From: JAISDD01 sp031553935
Lineage (GTDB): Bacteria; Bacillota; Syntrophomonadia; Syntrophomonadales; Syntrophomonadaceae
Assembly: GCA_031553935.1 (NCBI GenBank)
Contig: JAVBKS010000012.1
Span: forward strand, 1 to 64,000
Length of the DNA stretch: 64,000 nt
Direction: 5' to 3'
The notes under the pieces were generated by a model, which worked only from the letters and a program-made list of their open reading frames with translations, searched no databases and was not told where the DNA came from. Shown piece by piece: positions 1 to 7,204 of the stretch. A program made the translations under genes and the position numbers. Position 1 is the stretch's first letter. Each line of letters opens with the position of its first letter.

Positions 1-470
1 ATAATAAAGGGACTTCGAAGCTATTAATTCTAGATAATGATACGACTGCCATGACCGGGCATCAGGATCACCCTGCAACTGGCGTAACCATAAAGAGTGA
101 GAATACACATAAATTAGATATTGTTGCTCTAATAAAAGCAATTGGCATCAATAATATTCGCATTGTTGATCCCCTAAAACTGAAAGAACTAAAAGCAGCA
201 TTAGAAGAAGAACTAGTTAGACGCGAGCCTTCAGTAATTATTGCGAAGCGGCCATGTGCATTGCTGAATAAAGAGCAGCCCAAAGAAAAGTATTATGTTG
301 ATGAAGAGAATTGCAAGGCTTGTAAACAGTGCATAAAAATTGGATGTTCGGGCATTTCCTATGATGATGATAAAAAGAAAGCCTATTTTAACCCCAATAA
401 CTGTATTACTTGTGGACTCTGTCCTGAAGTTTGCACATTTGATGCAATAAAGCTGGGAGGGAACAATTAA
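1..470 (+). CDS. iorA: Indolepyruvate:ferredoxin oxidoreductase alpha subunit, C-terminal part (cut by window edge)
   Basis: The reading frame is open from base 3, so the gene enters from the left edge and the ATG at 51 is internal. The first visible residues (…ILDNDTTAMTGHQ…) match the thiamine-diphosphate-binding C-terminal part of IorA. The end carries two [4Fe-4S] ferredoxin motifs, CKACKQCIKIGC and CITCGLCPEVC. IorA with IorB oxidatively decarboxylates aryl-pyruvates from aromatic amino acids to aryl-acetyl-CoA and reduces ferredoxin in the cytoplasm. The stop codon overlaps the iorB start by one base, which supports co-translation. An aryl-pyruvate substrate is inferred from family membership. 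Only about 155 of the roughly 600 residues are visible. Confidence 0.93.
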   Translation, partial: NKGTSKLLILDNDTTAMTGHQDHPATGVTIKSENTHKLDIVALIKAIGINNIRIVDPLKLKELKAALEEELVRREPSVIIAKRPCALLNKEQPKEKYYVDEENCKACKQCIKIGCSGISYDDDKKKAYFNPNNCITCGLCPEVCTFDAIKLGGNN

Positions 471-1057
471 TGTCAACAAAGACTCAGAATATTCTAATCG
501 TAGGAGTTGGAGGTCAAGGTACTTTACTGACCAGCAGAATAATAGCTAATGTATTGGTCCAACTGGGACACGATGTTAAAGTATCAGAAGTTCATGGCAT
601 GGCACAAAGAGGTGGAAGCGTAGTTACGCAAGTGCGCTTCGGAGAAAAAGTGCATTCTCCAATTATAAAAAAAGGTGAAGCAGATGTTTTATTAGCATTT
701 GAAAAATTAGAAGCTGCCAGATGGCTCGATTATTTAAAAGCAGATGGAAAAGTAATAATTAATGACGAAAGAGTCGATCCATTGCCAGTAATGAGCGGCA
801 ATTTAAAATACCCCCTGGAAATTCACGAACGCATCAAAAGCTTGGTAGCCGATACGACAATAATCAATGCTACAGAAATTGGCGTTCAATGCGGTAATCC
901 ACGCGCTGCCAATGTTGTGCTGGTCGGTATCCTGACGGCAATACTTGACTTGCCAAGGGAATTAGTGAAAGACGCAATTGAAAAAATGGTTCCGGCAAAA
1001 GCATTAACGGTTAATATTGATGCATTTAATGAAGGTTTAAAATTTATTCAAGTTTAA
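470..1057 (+). CDS. iorB: Indolepyruvate:ferredoxin oxidoreductase beta subunit
   Basis: 195 residues, the usual size for IorB. The N-terminus has the gamma-subunit-type Rossmann motif GVGGQGTLLTSRII, followed by the family signature VHGMAQRGGSVVTQVR. It forms the catalytic heterodimer with IorA, whose gene ends on the first base of this ATG. A GGGAGG Shine-Dalgarno site lies inside the end of iorA at 455-460. It would feed reduced ferredoxin to partners such as a hydrogenase; that link is inference. Confidence 0.93.
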   Translation: MSTKTQNILIVGVGGQGTLLTSRIIANVLVQLGHDVKVSEVHGMAQRGGSVVTQVRFGEKVHSPIIKKGEADVLLAFEKLEAARWLDYLKADGKVIINDERVDPLPVMSGNLKYPLEIHERIKSLVADTTIINATEIGVQCGNPRAANVVLVGILTAILDLPRELVKDAIEKMVPAKALTVNIDAFNEGLKFIQV

Positions 1058-1069
1058 TAAGGCGAAAGT

Positions 1070-1098
1070 TTGACTTATATCTTATTTAATATTACAAT
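1070..1098 (+). promoter_or_regulatory. Promoter of the perR-rubrerythrin operon
   Basis: TTGACT (1070-1075) and TACAAT (1093-1098) are separated by exactly 17 bp, a sigma-A-type promoter. The -10 element lies inside the Per-box-like operator at 1092-1106. Confidence 0.75.
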
Positions 1099-1106
1099 GA
1101 TTACAA
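1092..1106 (+). promoter_or_regulatory. Per box-like operator
   Basis: TTACAATGATTACAA differs from the Bacillus Per box consensus (TTATAATNATTATAA) at two symmetrical positions and covers the -10 element. A Fur/PerR-family repressor is encoded directly downstream, so autoregulation plus control of rubrerythrin is the natural reading (inference). Confidence 0.65.
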
Positions 1107-1138
1107 ATATATATTAATAACAGCTTTAGAGGTATGCT

Positions 1139-1564
1139 ATGAATGCTACGAAAGATGATATTGCGCGGATGTTGTTAGAAAGTAATATTAAGCCTTCTTA
1201 TTCGAGAATTAAGGTTATGGAGTATTTGCTGAAAAATCGCAATCATCCAACTGCTGATGAGATGTACTCTCATCTTGTGAAGGAATTGCCGACCCTTTCA
1301 AAGACGACTGTTTATAATACAATGGATATACTGATCAAATCAAAGCTTGCCCAATTGATCAGTATCGAAGATCATGAAGCGAGATATGATGCCGATATGG
1401 CGCCGCACGGGCATTTTAAGTGTGAAGAGTGCAAAATGGTTTCTGATTTCCCTATTGACATGGATATTATTAATAGTGAAGCTTTAGCCGACTACCTGGT
1501 GAAAGAAAAACATGTTTATGTTAAAGGCATATGTTCGAACTGTATGATTAATAATAAGCAATAG
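1139..1564 (+). CDS. perR: Fur-family peroxide-responsive regulator, PerR-like
   Basis: 141 residues. The N-terminal winged helix contains the recognition segment TLSKTTVYNTMDIL. The C-terminal dimerisation domain has HGHFKCEEC and CSNC, giving the two CxxC pairs of the structural zinc site. PerR proteins sense H2O2 by metal-catalysed oxidation of regulatory-site histidines. The call of PerR rather than Fur rests on the Per-box-like operator over its own promoter and on the rubrerythrin gene 11 bp downstream. The ATG at 1139 follows an AGAGGT ribosome site. Fur or Zur remain possible from sequence alone. Confidence 0.85.
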   Translation: MNATKDDIARMLLESNIKPSYSRIKVMEYLLKNRNHPTADEMYSHLVKELPTLSKTTVYNTMDILIKSKLAQLISIEDHEARYDADMAPHGHFKCEECKMVSDFPIDMDIINSEALADYLVKEKHVYVKGICSNCMINNKQ

Positions 1565-1575
1565 GAGGTAGTTAT

Positions 1576-2166
1576 ATGAAACTAAAAGGAACTAAGACTG
1601 CTGAAAATCTTATGAAAGCATTTGCAGGAGAATCGCAAGCCCGAAATCGATACACATTTTATGCATCGGTAGCTGATAAAGAAGGGTATAAACAGATAAG
1701 GAATATTTTCATCGAAACCGCGAACAATGAAATGGAACATGCGAAAAGGTTTTTTAAACTCTTACTTGAAGGGTTTTCTGGAGAACTGCCGAATGACATT
1801 ATCATTACTGCCGATTTTCCAATTGCCCAGGGTACAACTTTGGATAATTTGAAGGCAGCCGCAGCTGGTGAAAATGATGAATGGAGCAAACTATATCCAG
1901 AATTTGCTCAAATTGCTGAAAATGAGGGTTTCCCGGTAGTAGCAGCTATTTTTAGAATGATAGCCAAGGCTGAAACCGCCCATGAATACCGATTTAATAA
2001 GCTAGCGGCCAATATTGAAAATGGACAGGTTTTTAAGAAAGAACAAGCCACTAAGTGGAAGTGCGGGAATTGCGGTTATGTTCATGATGGTCCTGAGGCC
2101 CCGGCGCAATGCCCGGCATGTGCCCATGGACAGGAACACTTTGAGCTTTTTACAGAAGCTTATTAG
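1576..2166 (+). CDS. rbr: Rubrerythrin
   Basis: 196 residues. The ferritin-like four-helix domain (about 1-145) carries the diiron ligand motifs AGESQARNRYTFYA and EMEHAKRF, with a further AETAHEYRF segment. The rubredoxin-like domain at the end has the CGNCGY and CPAC knuckles. Rubrerythrin reduces H2O2 to water with electrons from NADH or ferredoxin through rubredoxin and is a main peroxide scavenger in anaerobes. It has a strong AGGAGGT site and follows perR in the same transcript, ending at a good terminator. Confidence 0.95.
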   Translation: MKLKGTKTAENLMKAFAGESQARNRYTFYASVADKEGYKQIRNIFIETANNEMEHAKRFFKLLLEGFSGELPNDIIITADFPIAQGTTLDNLKAAAAGENDEWSKLYPEFAQIAENEGFPVVAAIFRMIAKAETAHEYRFNKLAANIENGQVFKKEQATKWKCGNCGYVHDGPEAPAQCPACAHGQEHFELFTEAY

Positions 2167-2219
2167 TCGTGAATACTAAACAGTAATCAATTTAAACTTT
2201 AAAGAACTATAATATTTAG

Positions 2220-2258
2220 ACCACGGCCAGGATATATTACCATGAGCCGTGGTTTTTC
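2220..2258 (+). terminator. Rho-independent terminator after rubrerythrin
   Basis: The perfect 8-bp stem ACCACGGC / GCCGTGGT (2220-2227 with 2246-2253) is followed by a T run. It closes the perR-rbr operon. Confidence 0.85.
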
Positions 2259-2439
2259 TTTTATGTCCTAATCATTTTATCCCCTGAGCCCCTTATATAT
2301 GGGCTCAAGTAGGTCCAAAACCAAAGCAATAATTGAGTTCCTCAAATTGTATACTGCGCATAGAATGATAAAGAAAATACATATGCGTCAAAAAGTATAC
2401 GATTCTTTCTTTAATTTTAATATGGAGGAAAACCCAATT

Positions 2440-3333
2440 ATGGCACAAATTATTGCAGTGGTATCGCTTGCGCTAAGCGGTGCATTTATTCTATCTCTTT
2501 CAGCAATTAAATTTCACGGAATGTTTCGAATGATTCGAAAGAGCAGTTATCGATTAACTCCTAAAACCATTAGACGCCAAATACTCCAAGAATGCCTGAC
2601 TTTTTTATTTGCAGGCAGCTACTTGGTGGGCGCAGTACAGGCGCTTACCAACGAACTTGACTTTCTGCTCATTTTTGAAGCAATGTTGTTTTTTGCCTGT
2701 GCAGTCTTTTTCTATATCATGATCAGCGAACAACTCGACATGGAAAAAGAACTCAATGAACGAAATATAGAGATCCTGCGCACCTTCGTGAATGCTATCG
2801 ATCGCAAAGATTCCTATACTCGTGGACATTCACAGCATGTATATGAAGTGGTCAAGCTTATATACGAGCAACTTCCTGCAACTGTATGCAAGTCAATTAG
2901 CTTGCCAAAACTATTGGATGCAGCTCTATTACATGATATCGGCAAAATTGCGGTTGATGACAAAATCTTGAAGAAGCAGGGGACACTAACTGAAGATGAA
3001 TGGCTTCTGATGAAAAGCCACGCTCGCGAAGGCAAACGCTTGATTGATGATACTTGCTTAAATGAAATAGCCGATTGGGTATTATACCATCATGAACGCA
3101 TTGACGGTAACGGCTATGAAGGCTTGCATGGAGGCAAAATTCCTATTGAATCGAGAATAATTGCAATTGCAGACACATTTTCAGCTTTAACGACTAATCG
3201 AGAATATCGAAATGCTATGAGTATTGAAAAGGCTATCCAAGTAATGAAGGGAGTAGAAAGTACGCAGCTCGATGGCAATCTATTGGAATACTTCTTTCGG
3301 ATACCCAGGGAGCAATTAGTACGTATCGATTAA
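2440..3333 (+). CDS. Membrane-anchored HD-GYP domain protein (putative c-di-GMP phosphodiesterase)
   Basis: About three hydrophobic segments occupy the N-terminal half. A C-terminal HD-GYP domain follows, with HSQHVYEV, the HD motif in LLHDIGK, SHAREGKRLI and HHERIDGNGYEG. HD-GYP enzymes hydrolyse cyclic di-GMP. The GYP triad here reads GYE, so catalytic status is uncertain. The frame stays open upstream to an ATG at 2299, but no ribosome site precedes that codon. GGAGG at 2424-2428 lies 11 nt before the ATG at 2440, so I place the start there (297 residues). A diguanylate cyclase is encoded at 49290-50399, so c-di-GMP signalling is plausible. Confidence 0.8.
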   Translation: MAQIIAVVSLALSGAFILSLSAIKFHGMFRMIRKSSYRLTPKTIRRQILQECLTFLFAGSYLVGAVQALTNELDFLLIFEAMLFFACAVFFYIMISEQLDMEKELNERNIEILRTFVNAIDRKDSYTRGHSQHVYEVVKLIYEQLPATVCKSISLPKLLDAALLHDIGKIAVDDKILKKQGTLTEDEWLLMKSHAREGKRLIDDTCLNEIADWVLYHHERIDGNGYEGLHGGKIPIESRIIAIADTFSALTTNREYRNAMSIEKAIQVMKGVESTQLDGNLLEYFFRIPREQLVRID

Positions 3334-3441
3334 CATTGAAGACTTAATAAGCGATTGAATTCGTAAATATAGCAATTCTTGAAGTATCACTTAATTGATG
3401 CTATATTTGACTCATTAAAGGGAAATTGTAGGAAGAATTAA

Positions 3442-4746
3442 TTGCGTGTAATTATTAATGGAGTGAGCCATAAAGGCGAGGGTGTTGCCCACGCCAATAA
3501 TAAAGTGGTATTTATTGCCGGAGCTTTGCCGGGAGAAGAAGTAGAGATAGAGATCACTCAGCGAAAATCGAAATTTGATCGCGGCAAACTACTAGAAATC
3601 ACTTCACCTTCGCCATATAGGATAAAACCGCCATGCCCTTATTATGGTAAATGTGGCGGCTGTGTATGGCAGCATGTTGCTTATAACGAGCAATTGCGTT
3701 TGAAAATGCAGATATTCGGCGAGCAAATGGAGCGCATTGGTGGTATTGAGAATATTCAAAATATTCAAACTGGTTTAACCCCAATGGATAATGCTTGGAA
3801 TTACCGGAATAAAGTTACTTGGCATTTTTTGCATACAACGAATCAAGCCGTGCTGGGTTATATTGACGTCGAAAATAAGTCAGCTATGAAAATTGATAGA
3901 TGTTTGCTCATAGATGAGAAATTAAACGATATCACTACTTGTTTAAATAATAGAAACATAAATCCAAAAAACCATAGTAAAGACATCAGTGTTGTTCTAA
4001 GAAAATCAAGTTTTGACAACAAAACTATGATAGCTTTTCAAGGCCAAAAACCATCTGCTCATGAAGAATATGACGATATTTCTAGCCTTTCTGATTCATT
4101 GTTCAAAGTGGATAGCAATGGTGAACACAAGCTGTTTGGAGAGAGTTATTTGCATGAAAGGCTAAATAATATTGACTACCATTTATCTCCTTTAAGCTTT
4201 TGGCAAGTGAACAGCCAGCAGAACAAAGCCTTGATTGAAGTGGTGCAGAAAATGCTTGAGCTTAGCGGCACTGAGCGCATCCTCGATGCCTACTGCGGAG
4301 TAGGCAGCATAAGCTTGCAATTAGCAAACCGGGCTGCTGCAGTTCACGGAATTGAAAGCTACTCTCAAGCGGTTGCAAATGCTAAGAGAAATGCCGAATT
4401 AAATAAAATCAAGAATTGCACTTTTGAAGCCGATTTCTGCGAAGTCGCCATAAATAGGGACAACAAGTACTATGATATCATAATTCTCGATCCTCCAAGA
4501 TCCGGTTGTGATAAGCGTGTAATTCATGCCGTTACAAATAAAAAGCCGGTCAAGATATTGTACATCTCCTGCAATCCTGCAACTTTGGCCCGCGATATTA
4601 AGATCTTTACCAGCTTAGGATATGAGACCAGGAAGTTTCATTTAATTGATATGTTTCCGCATACTGCTCATGTTGAGACGGTATTATTGTTGTCAAGGTC
4701 GCGTAATATTTTCAGCGAAAATCTCCACCCTGATCCTGACCACTAA
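3442..4746 (+). CDS. rlmD: 23S rRNA (uracil-C5)-methyltransferase, RlmD/TrmA family
   Basis: 434 residues beginning at TTG, with AGGAAG seven bases upstream. The TRAM domain (about 1-60) is followed by Cys65, Cys71 and Cys74 (CPYYGKCGGC), ligands of the family [4Fe-4S] cluster. The SAM-binding motif is LDAYCGVGSISL, then LDPPRSGC and the catalytic cysteine in SCNPATLARD; the terminal HVETV segment supplies the general base. The enzyme methylates C5 of uridine in 23S rRNA. Which position (1939 or 747) cannot be told, as Firmicutes RlmCD enzymes may modify both. Confidence 0.88.
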   Translation: MRVIINGVSHKGEGVAHANNKVVFIAGALPGEEVEIEITQRKSKFDRGKLLEITSPSPYRIKPPCPYYGKCGGCVWQHVAYNEQLRLKMQIFGEQMERIGGIENIQNIQTGLTPMDNAWNYRNKVTWHFLHTTNQAVLGYIDVENKSAMKIDRCLLIDEKLNDITTCLNNRNINPKNHSKDISVVLRKSSFDNKTMIAFQGQKPSAHEEYDDISSLSDSLFKVDSNGEHKLFGESYLHERLNNIDYHLSPLSFWQVNSQQNKALIEVVQKMLELSGTERILDAYCGVGSISLQLANRAAAVHGIESYSQAVANAKRNAELNKIKNCTFEADFCEVAINRDNKYYDIIILDPPRSGCDKRVIHAVTNKKPVKILYISCNPATLARDIKIFTSLGYETRKFHLIDMFPHTAHVETVLLLSRSRNIFSENLHPDPDH

Positions 4747-4846
4747 GTTTTCGGCAAAGGAGAAGAAGGAGACAAACCGCCCCTCCAAAATCCCGGAAGC
4801 TGGTCACGAAACGTCTAAAAAGCAGGAAATCAAAAGGGCACTCTCA

Positions 4847-4875
4847 TTGACAATCTAAAGAAATTTGAGCATAAT
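4847..4875 (+). promoter_or_regulatory. Promoter of the toxin-antitoxin cassette
   Basis: Perfect -35 TTGACA (4847-4852), 17-bp spacer and CATAAT (4870-4875). It reads into the antitoxin gene at 4907. Confidence 0.7.
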
Positions 4876-4906
4876 ATCTTTAGAGTAATTTAAGGATGTA
4901 TTCGCT

Positions 4907-5179
4907 ATGCCAATTATTAGATCCAGTACAGACCTGCGTAATAACTATAACGATATCTCCACCTTCTGCCATGAAAGCCGCGAACCTGTCTTTATTACAA
5001 AAAACGGGCAGGGAGATCTGGCCGTCATGAGTATTGAGACTTACGAAGCGCTCAGTGGCAAGCTGGAACTCTATCGGCTGCTTGACGAAGGCAGAATGGC
5101 TGTCAAAGCGGCCAAGAAACGACCGCTACAAGAGGTTATGAAAGATATCAAACGGGGTATCTCCGATGGCGAAATATAG
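4907..5179 (+). CDS. Antitoxin of type II toxin-antitoxin system, Phd/YefM family
   Basis: 90 residues. The N-terminal half matches the Phd/YefM DNA-binding fold (IIRSSTDLRNNYNDIS, then EPVFITKNGQGDLAVMSIETYEAL). The C-terminal tail is charged and would fold on toxin binding. The stop lies inside the toxin start region with a 14-bp overlap, typical of translationally coupled TA pairs. Such antitoxins repress their own promoter. The segment 4747-5500 looks richer in GC than its neighbours, as expected for a mobile cassette. Confidence 0.88.
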   Translation: MPIIRSSTDLRNNYNDISTFCHESREPVFITKNGQGDLAVMSIETYEALSGKLELYRLLDEGRMAVKAAKKRPLQEVMKDIKRGISDGEI

Positions 5180-5480
5180 GGTGTACGTATCGGAGCCAGC
5201 CGCAAACGACCTCAAGGACATAGTCAGGTATATTGCTTCTCAGCTTTCCGCCCCAGTACCAGCACTCAATATGATGGAGCTTCTTGAAGAAGCAATGTTG
5301 GGTCTGTCCGAAATGCCGCAACGCTGTCCGCTTGTCGCAGACGAACGCCTATCCCAAATGGGATACAGGAAGTTACCCGTTAAGAACTACTTTGTGTTCT
5401 TTTCAATTGATGAGAAGAACAAGGTGGTTGATGTCGAAAGAATTTTGTACGGCAGACGCGACTGGCTCAGAATTTTATAA
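5166..5480 (+). CDS. Toxin of type II toxin-antitoxin system, RelE/ParE superfamily
   Basis: 104 residues. The pattern YRVYVSEPAANDLKDIVRYIA…YRKLPVKNYFVFFSID…VVDVERILYGRRDW is the RelE/ParE fold, ending in the family's Y-x-R-R-D-W segment. RelE members cleave mRNA on the ribosome and ParE members poison gyrase; which applies here cannot be decided. It overlaps the antitoxin gene and shares its promoter. Confidence 0.88.
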   Translation: MAKYRVYVSEPAANDLKDIVRYIASQLSAPVPALNMMELLEEAMLGLSEMPQRCPLVADERLSQMGYRKLPVKNYFVFFSIDEKNKVVDVERILYGRRDWLRIL

Positions 5481-5605
5481 TGACAGGGCTGCTCTACAAA
5501 GGTAATCGCCACAAACAATAATCTGATCGGCTCGTGCCACGTGGAGGTAATGGCACTATTAACAATGCAAAATGCTTAGCTCATGATGGATTAATTCAAG
5601 AATCT

Positions 5606-5791
5606 TCATTTGGATTGCATTGCGGTTCCAATTATTAATCCAATGGCAGTGCCAAGACCCACACCTAAACCAATATTGTCAAACACTACACCGAACACGG
5701 TGCCAATCGAAATCCCTAATGATAGATAGATACCAATATAGTGGTATCGCTTATTTTCGTTTTCGTTGTTGTTTTTGTTCTTTTCATCCAT
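5606..5791 (-). CDS. Small glycine-rich membrane protein of unknown function
   Basis: 61 residues. A polar Asn/Lys-rich head (about 1-15) is followed by two hydrophobic stretches rich in regularly spaced glycines (GISIGTVFGVV and GLGVGLGTAIGLIIG), resembling glycine-zipper membrane proteins. AGGA lies just upstream of the ATG. It sits 58 bp after the AraC-type regulator on the same strand. No function can be assigned. Confidence 0.6.
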   Translation of the reverse strand: MDEKNKNNNENENKRYHYIGIYLSLGISIGTVFGVVFDNIGLGVGLGTAIGLIIGTAMQSK

Positions 5792-5849
5792 AAAGTTTTT
5801 CCTGCCTCAGCATAATTATGAATTTTAATTATTGCTCTAATTATACAAT

Positions 5850-6713
5850 TTATTTCTTGCGAACCGGCGTCCAAACCTCGCTATAAGCATAATTATTTTT
5901 TTGCTCATCCATTATGGTGAATGAAAAGGTAGGAGCATTGATGACTTCATAGTCAGAAATGGGAAGCCATTGTGCATAGATTCGCGCCATGGTATTCTGC
6001 AGGGTATCCGGAAAAGAACCTTCATTAGGGAAAACTGCCCAAGTGCAGGCTTCAACACGCACCTTATTCAATTGTTCGCTCACGTTTTCATTTGTCGTCA
6101 ACACTCCTATTAGGTGAGTAAGGTCACCTTCCTCCGTTAAAAAACCGGCATCTGCGTCATAAGATGCGTTGACCACTTGGAAAGGCTCCAAGTTTTGTAA
6201 GGCGTGCATTTCTGCTCTTTGTTCCGGAGTAATGCTCATCGCAAGTTCAACGATCGCATTGTTTACACCTTCAAACTGCATGGGAACACGCTTACTTACA
6301 CCTGCCAGATAAAATGCAGGTTTTTCTACGATTTTGCATTCCATTGTATTTCCTCCTGTCACAGTAATAATAAAGGATAGTTTAGCGAAAGATTTGCTAA
6401 TCTTTTTCTTTGCTGCATCTGAGGGCAAAAAACCGCTCCACTTCTTAAATGCGCGTGCAAAGCCATCAATTGACTTATAACCATATTTATATGCAATGTC
6501 TGTGACCTTTTCTCCCTGTAGCAAATCCTTATTTGCTTCTGATAATTTACGGTTTTTGATATATTCGCTTAATGTCATTCCCGTTAGATGAAAAAATACA
6601 GTTCGCAAATGATAGTCACAGGCGCCAGCAAATTCTGAGATCACTTCGAGCGACAAATCGTCGGATAAACGCTCCTCGATATAGTCAATCACTTGGTTTA
6701 GTTCTTTTAGCAT
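5850..6713 (-). CDS. AraC-family regulator with GyrI-like effector domain
   Basis: Two AraC helix-turn-helix units occupy about residues 1-100 (LSLEVISEFAGACDYHLRTVF and VTDIAYKYGYKSIDGFARAF). A GyrI/Rob-type ligand-binding domain forms the rest, ending …YSEVWTPVRKK. This architecture is common in regulators that sense small hydrophobic compounds. The frame extends 10 codons further to 6743, but AAAGGA lies 10 nt before the ATG at 6713, which also gives the usual family N-terminus MLKELNQVIDYIEE. Target genes are unknown; the small membrane protein downstream may be co-transcribed. Confidence 0.82.
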   Translation of the reverse strand: MLKELNQVIDYIEERLSDDLSLEVISEFAGACDYHLRTVFFHLTGMTLSEYIKNRKLSEANKDLLQGEKVTDIAYKYGYKSIDGFARAFKKWSGFLPSDAAKKKISKSFAKLSFIITVTGGNTMECKIVEKPAFYLAGVSKRVPMQFEGVNNAIVELAMSITPEQRAEMHALQNLEPFQVVNASYDADAGFLTEEGDLTHLIGVLTTNENVSEQLNKVRVEACTWAVFPNEGSFPDTLQNTMARIYAQWLPISDYEVINAPTFSFTIMDEQKNNYAYSEVWTPVRKK

Positions 6714-6887
6714 TCTTCTCAAATCCTTTCGCTTCTTAATCATAGCAGACGAATACTTCAGGCTGCTCGACTTTTTCGTGTTAAAAGAATCGACTTCCCA
6801 AGCTGTTTCCAGATTAACAGTATAACCAAAATGTTATAGAAGCTTCATGAAATTATTATACCTGTACAGCTTAATCACGAATGCCGG

Positions 6888-6916
6888 TTACTCTTCATAA
6901 ACTAAATAGGTATAGA
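6888..6916 (+). promoter_or_regulatory. Weak candidate promoter for feoAB system 1
   Basis: TTACTC, 17-bp spacer, TATAGA. No Fur-box-like sequence is visible here, unlike upstream of the second feoAB locus. Confidence 0.4.
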
Positions 6917-6959
6917 GTAGATTTTCCATAATCTCATTACTATATAGGAGCGGGTAAGC

Positions 6960-7193
6960 ATGCATAAAACTAAAACTCTTGCTGATCTTGAGCAAGGAGC
7001 GACTGCTATTGTCAGCAACTTATCTTCGATTGGGCCAATAAGAAGAAGACTACTAGATATCGGTTTATTGCCAGGGACAAAGGTTGAGTGTGTCCAAAAA
7101 AGTCCTCTCGGAGATCCTGTAGCTTTTATGGTTAAAGGAGCAGTAATAGCATTAAGGTATGAAGATTACACTTGTGTATCGATTCGGGTTTAG
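6960..7193 (+). CDS. feoA: Ferrous iron transport protein A (system 1)
   Basis: 77 residues, an SH3-like FeoA domain: the middle RRRLLDIGLLPGTKVECVQKSPLGDPVAFMVKGAVIALR is the family core. FeoA is a small cytoplasmic partner needed for FeoB function. AGGAG lies nine bases before the ATG. The feoB start follows 11 bp after the stop, so the two are one operon. Confidence 0.93.
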   Translation: MHKTKTLADLEQGATAIVSNLSSIGPIRRRLLDIGLLPGTKVECVQKSPLGDPVAFMVKGAVIALRYEDYTCVSIRV

Positions 7194-7204
7194 CGGAGGT
7201 AAAA

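Noticed and set aside
4646..4858. Open frame over the end of the rRNA methyltransferase gene
   Set aside because: Half of it lies in another frame of a well-supported gene and it has no ribosome site.
5530..5556. GTGCCA/TGGCAC inverted repeat after the toxin gene
   Set aside because: Short arms, long loop and no T tail; too weak to call a terminator.
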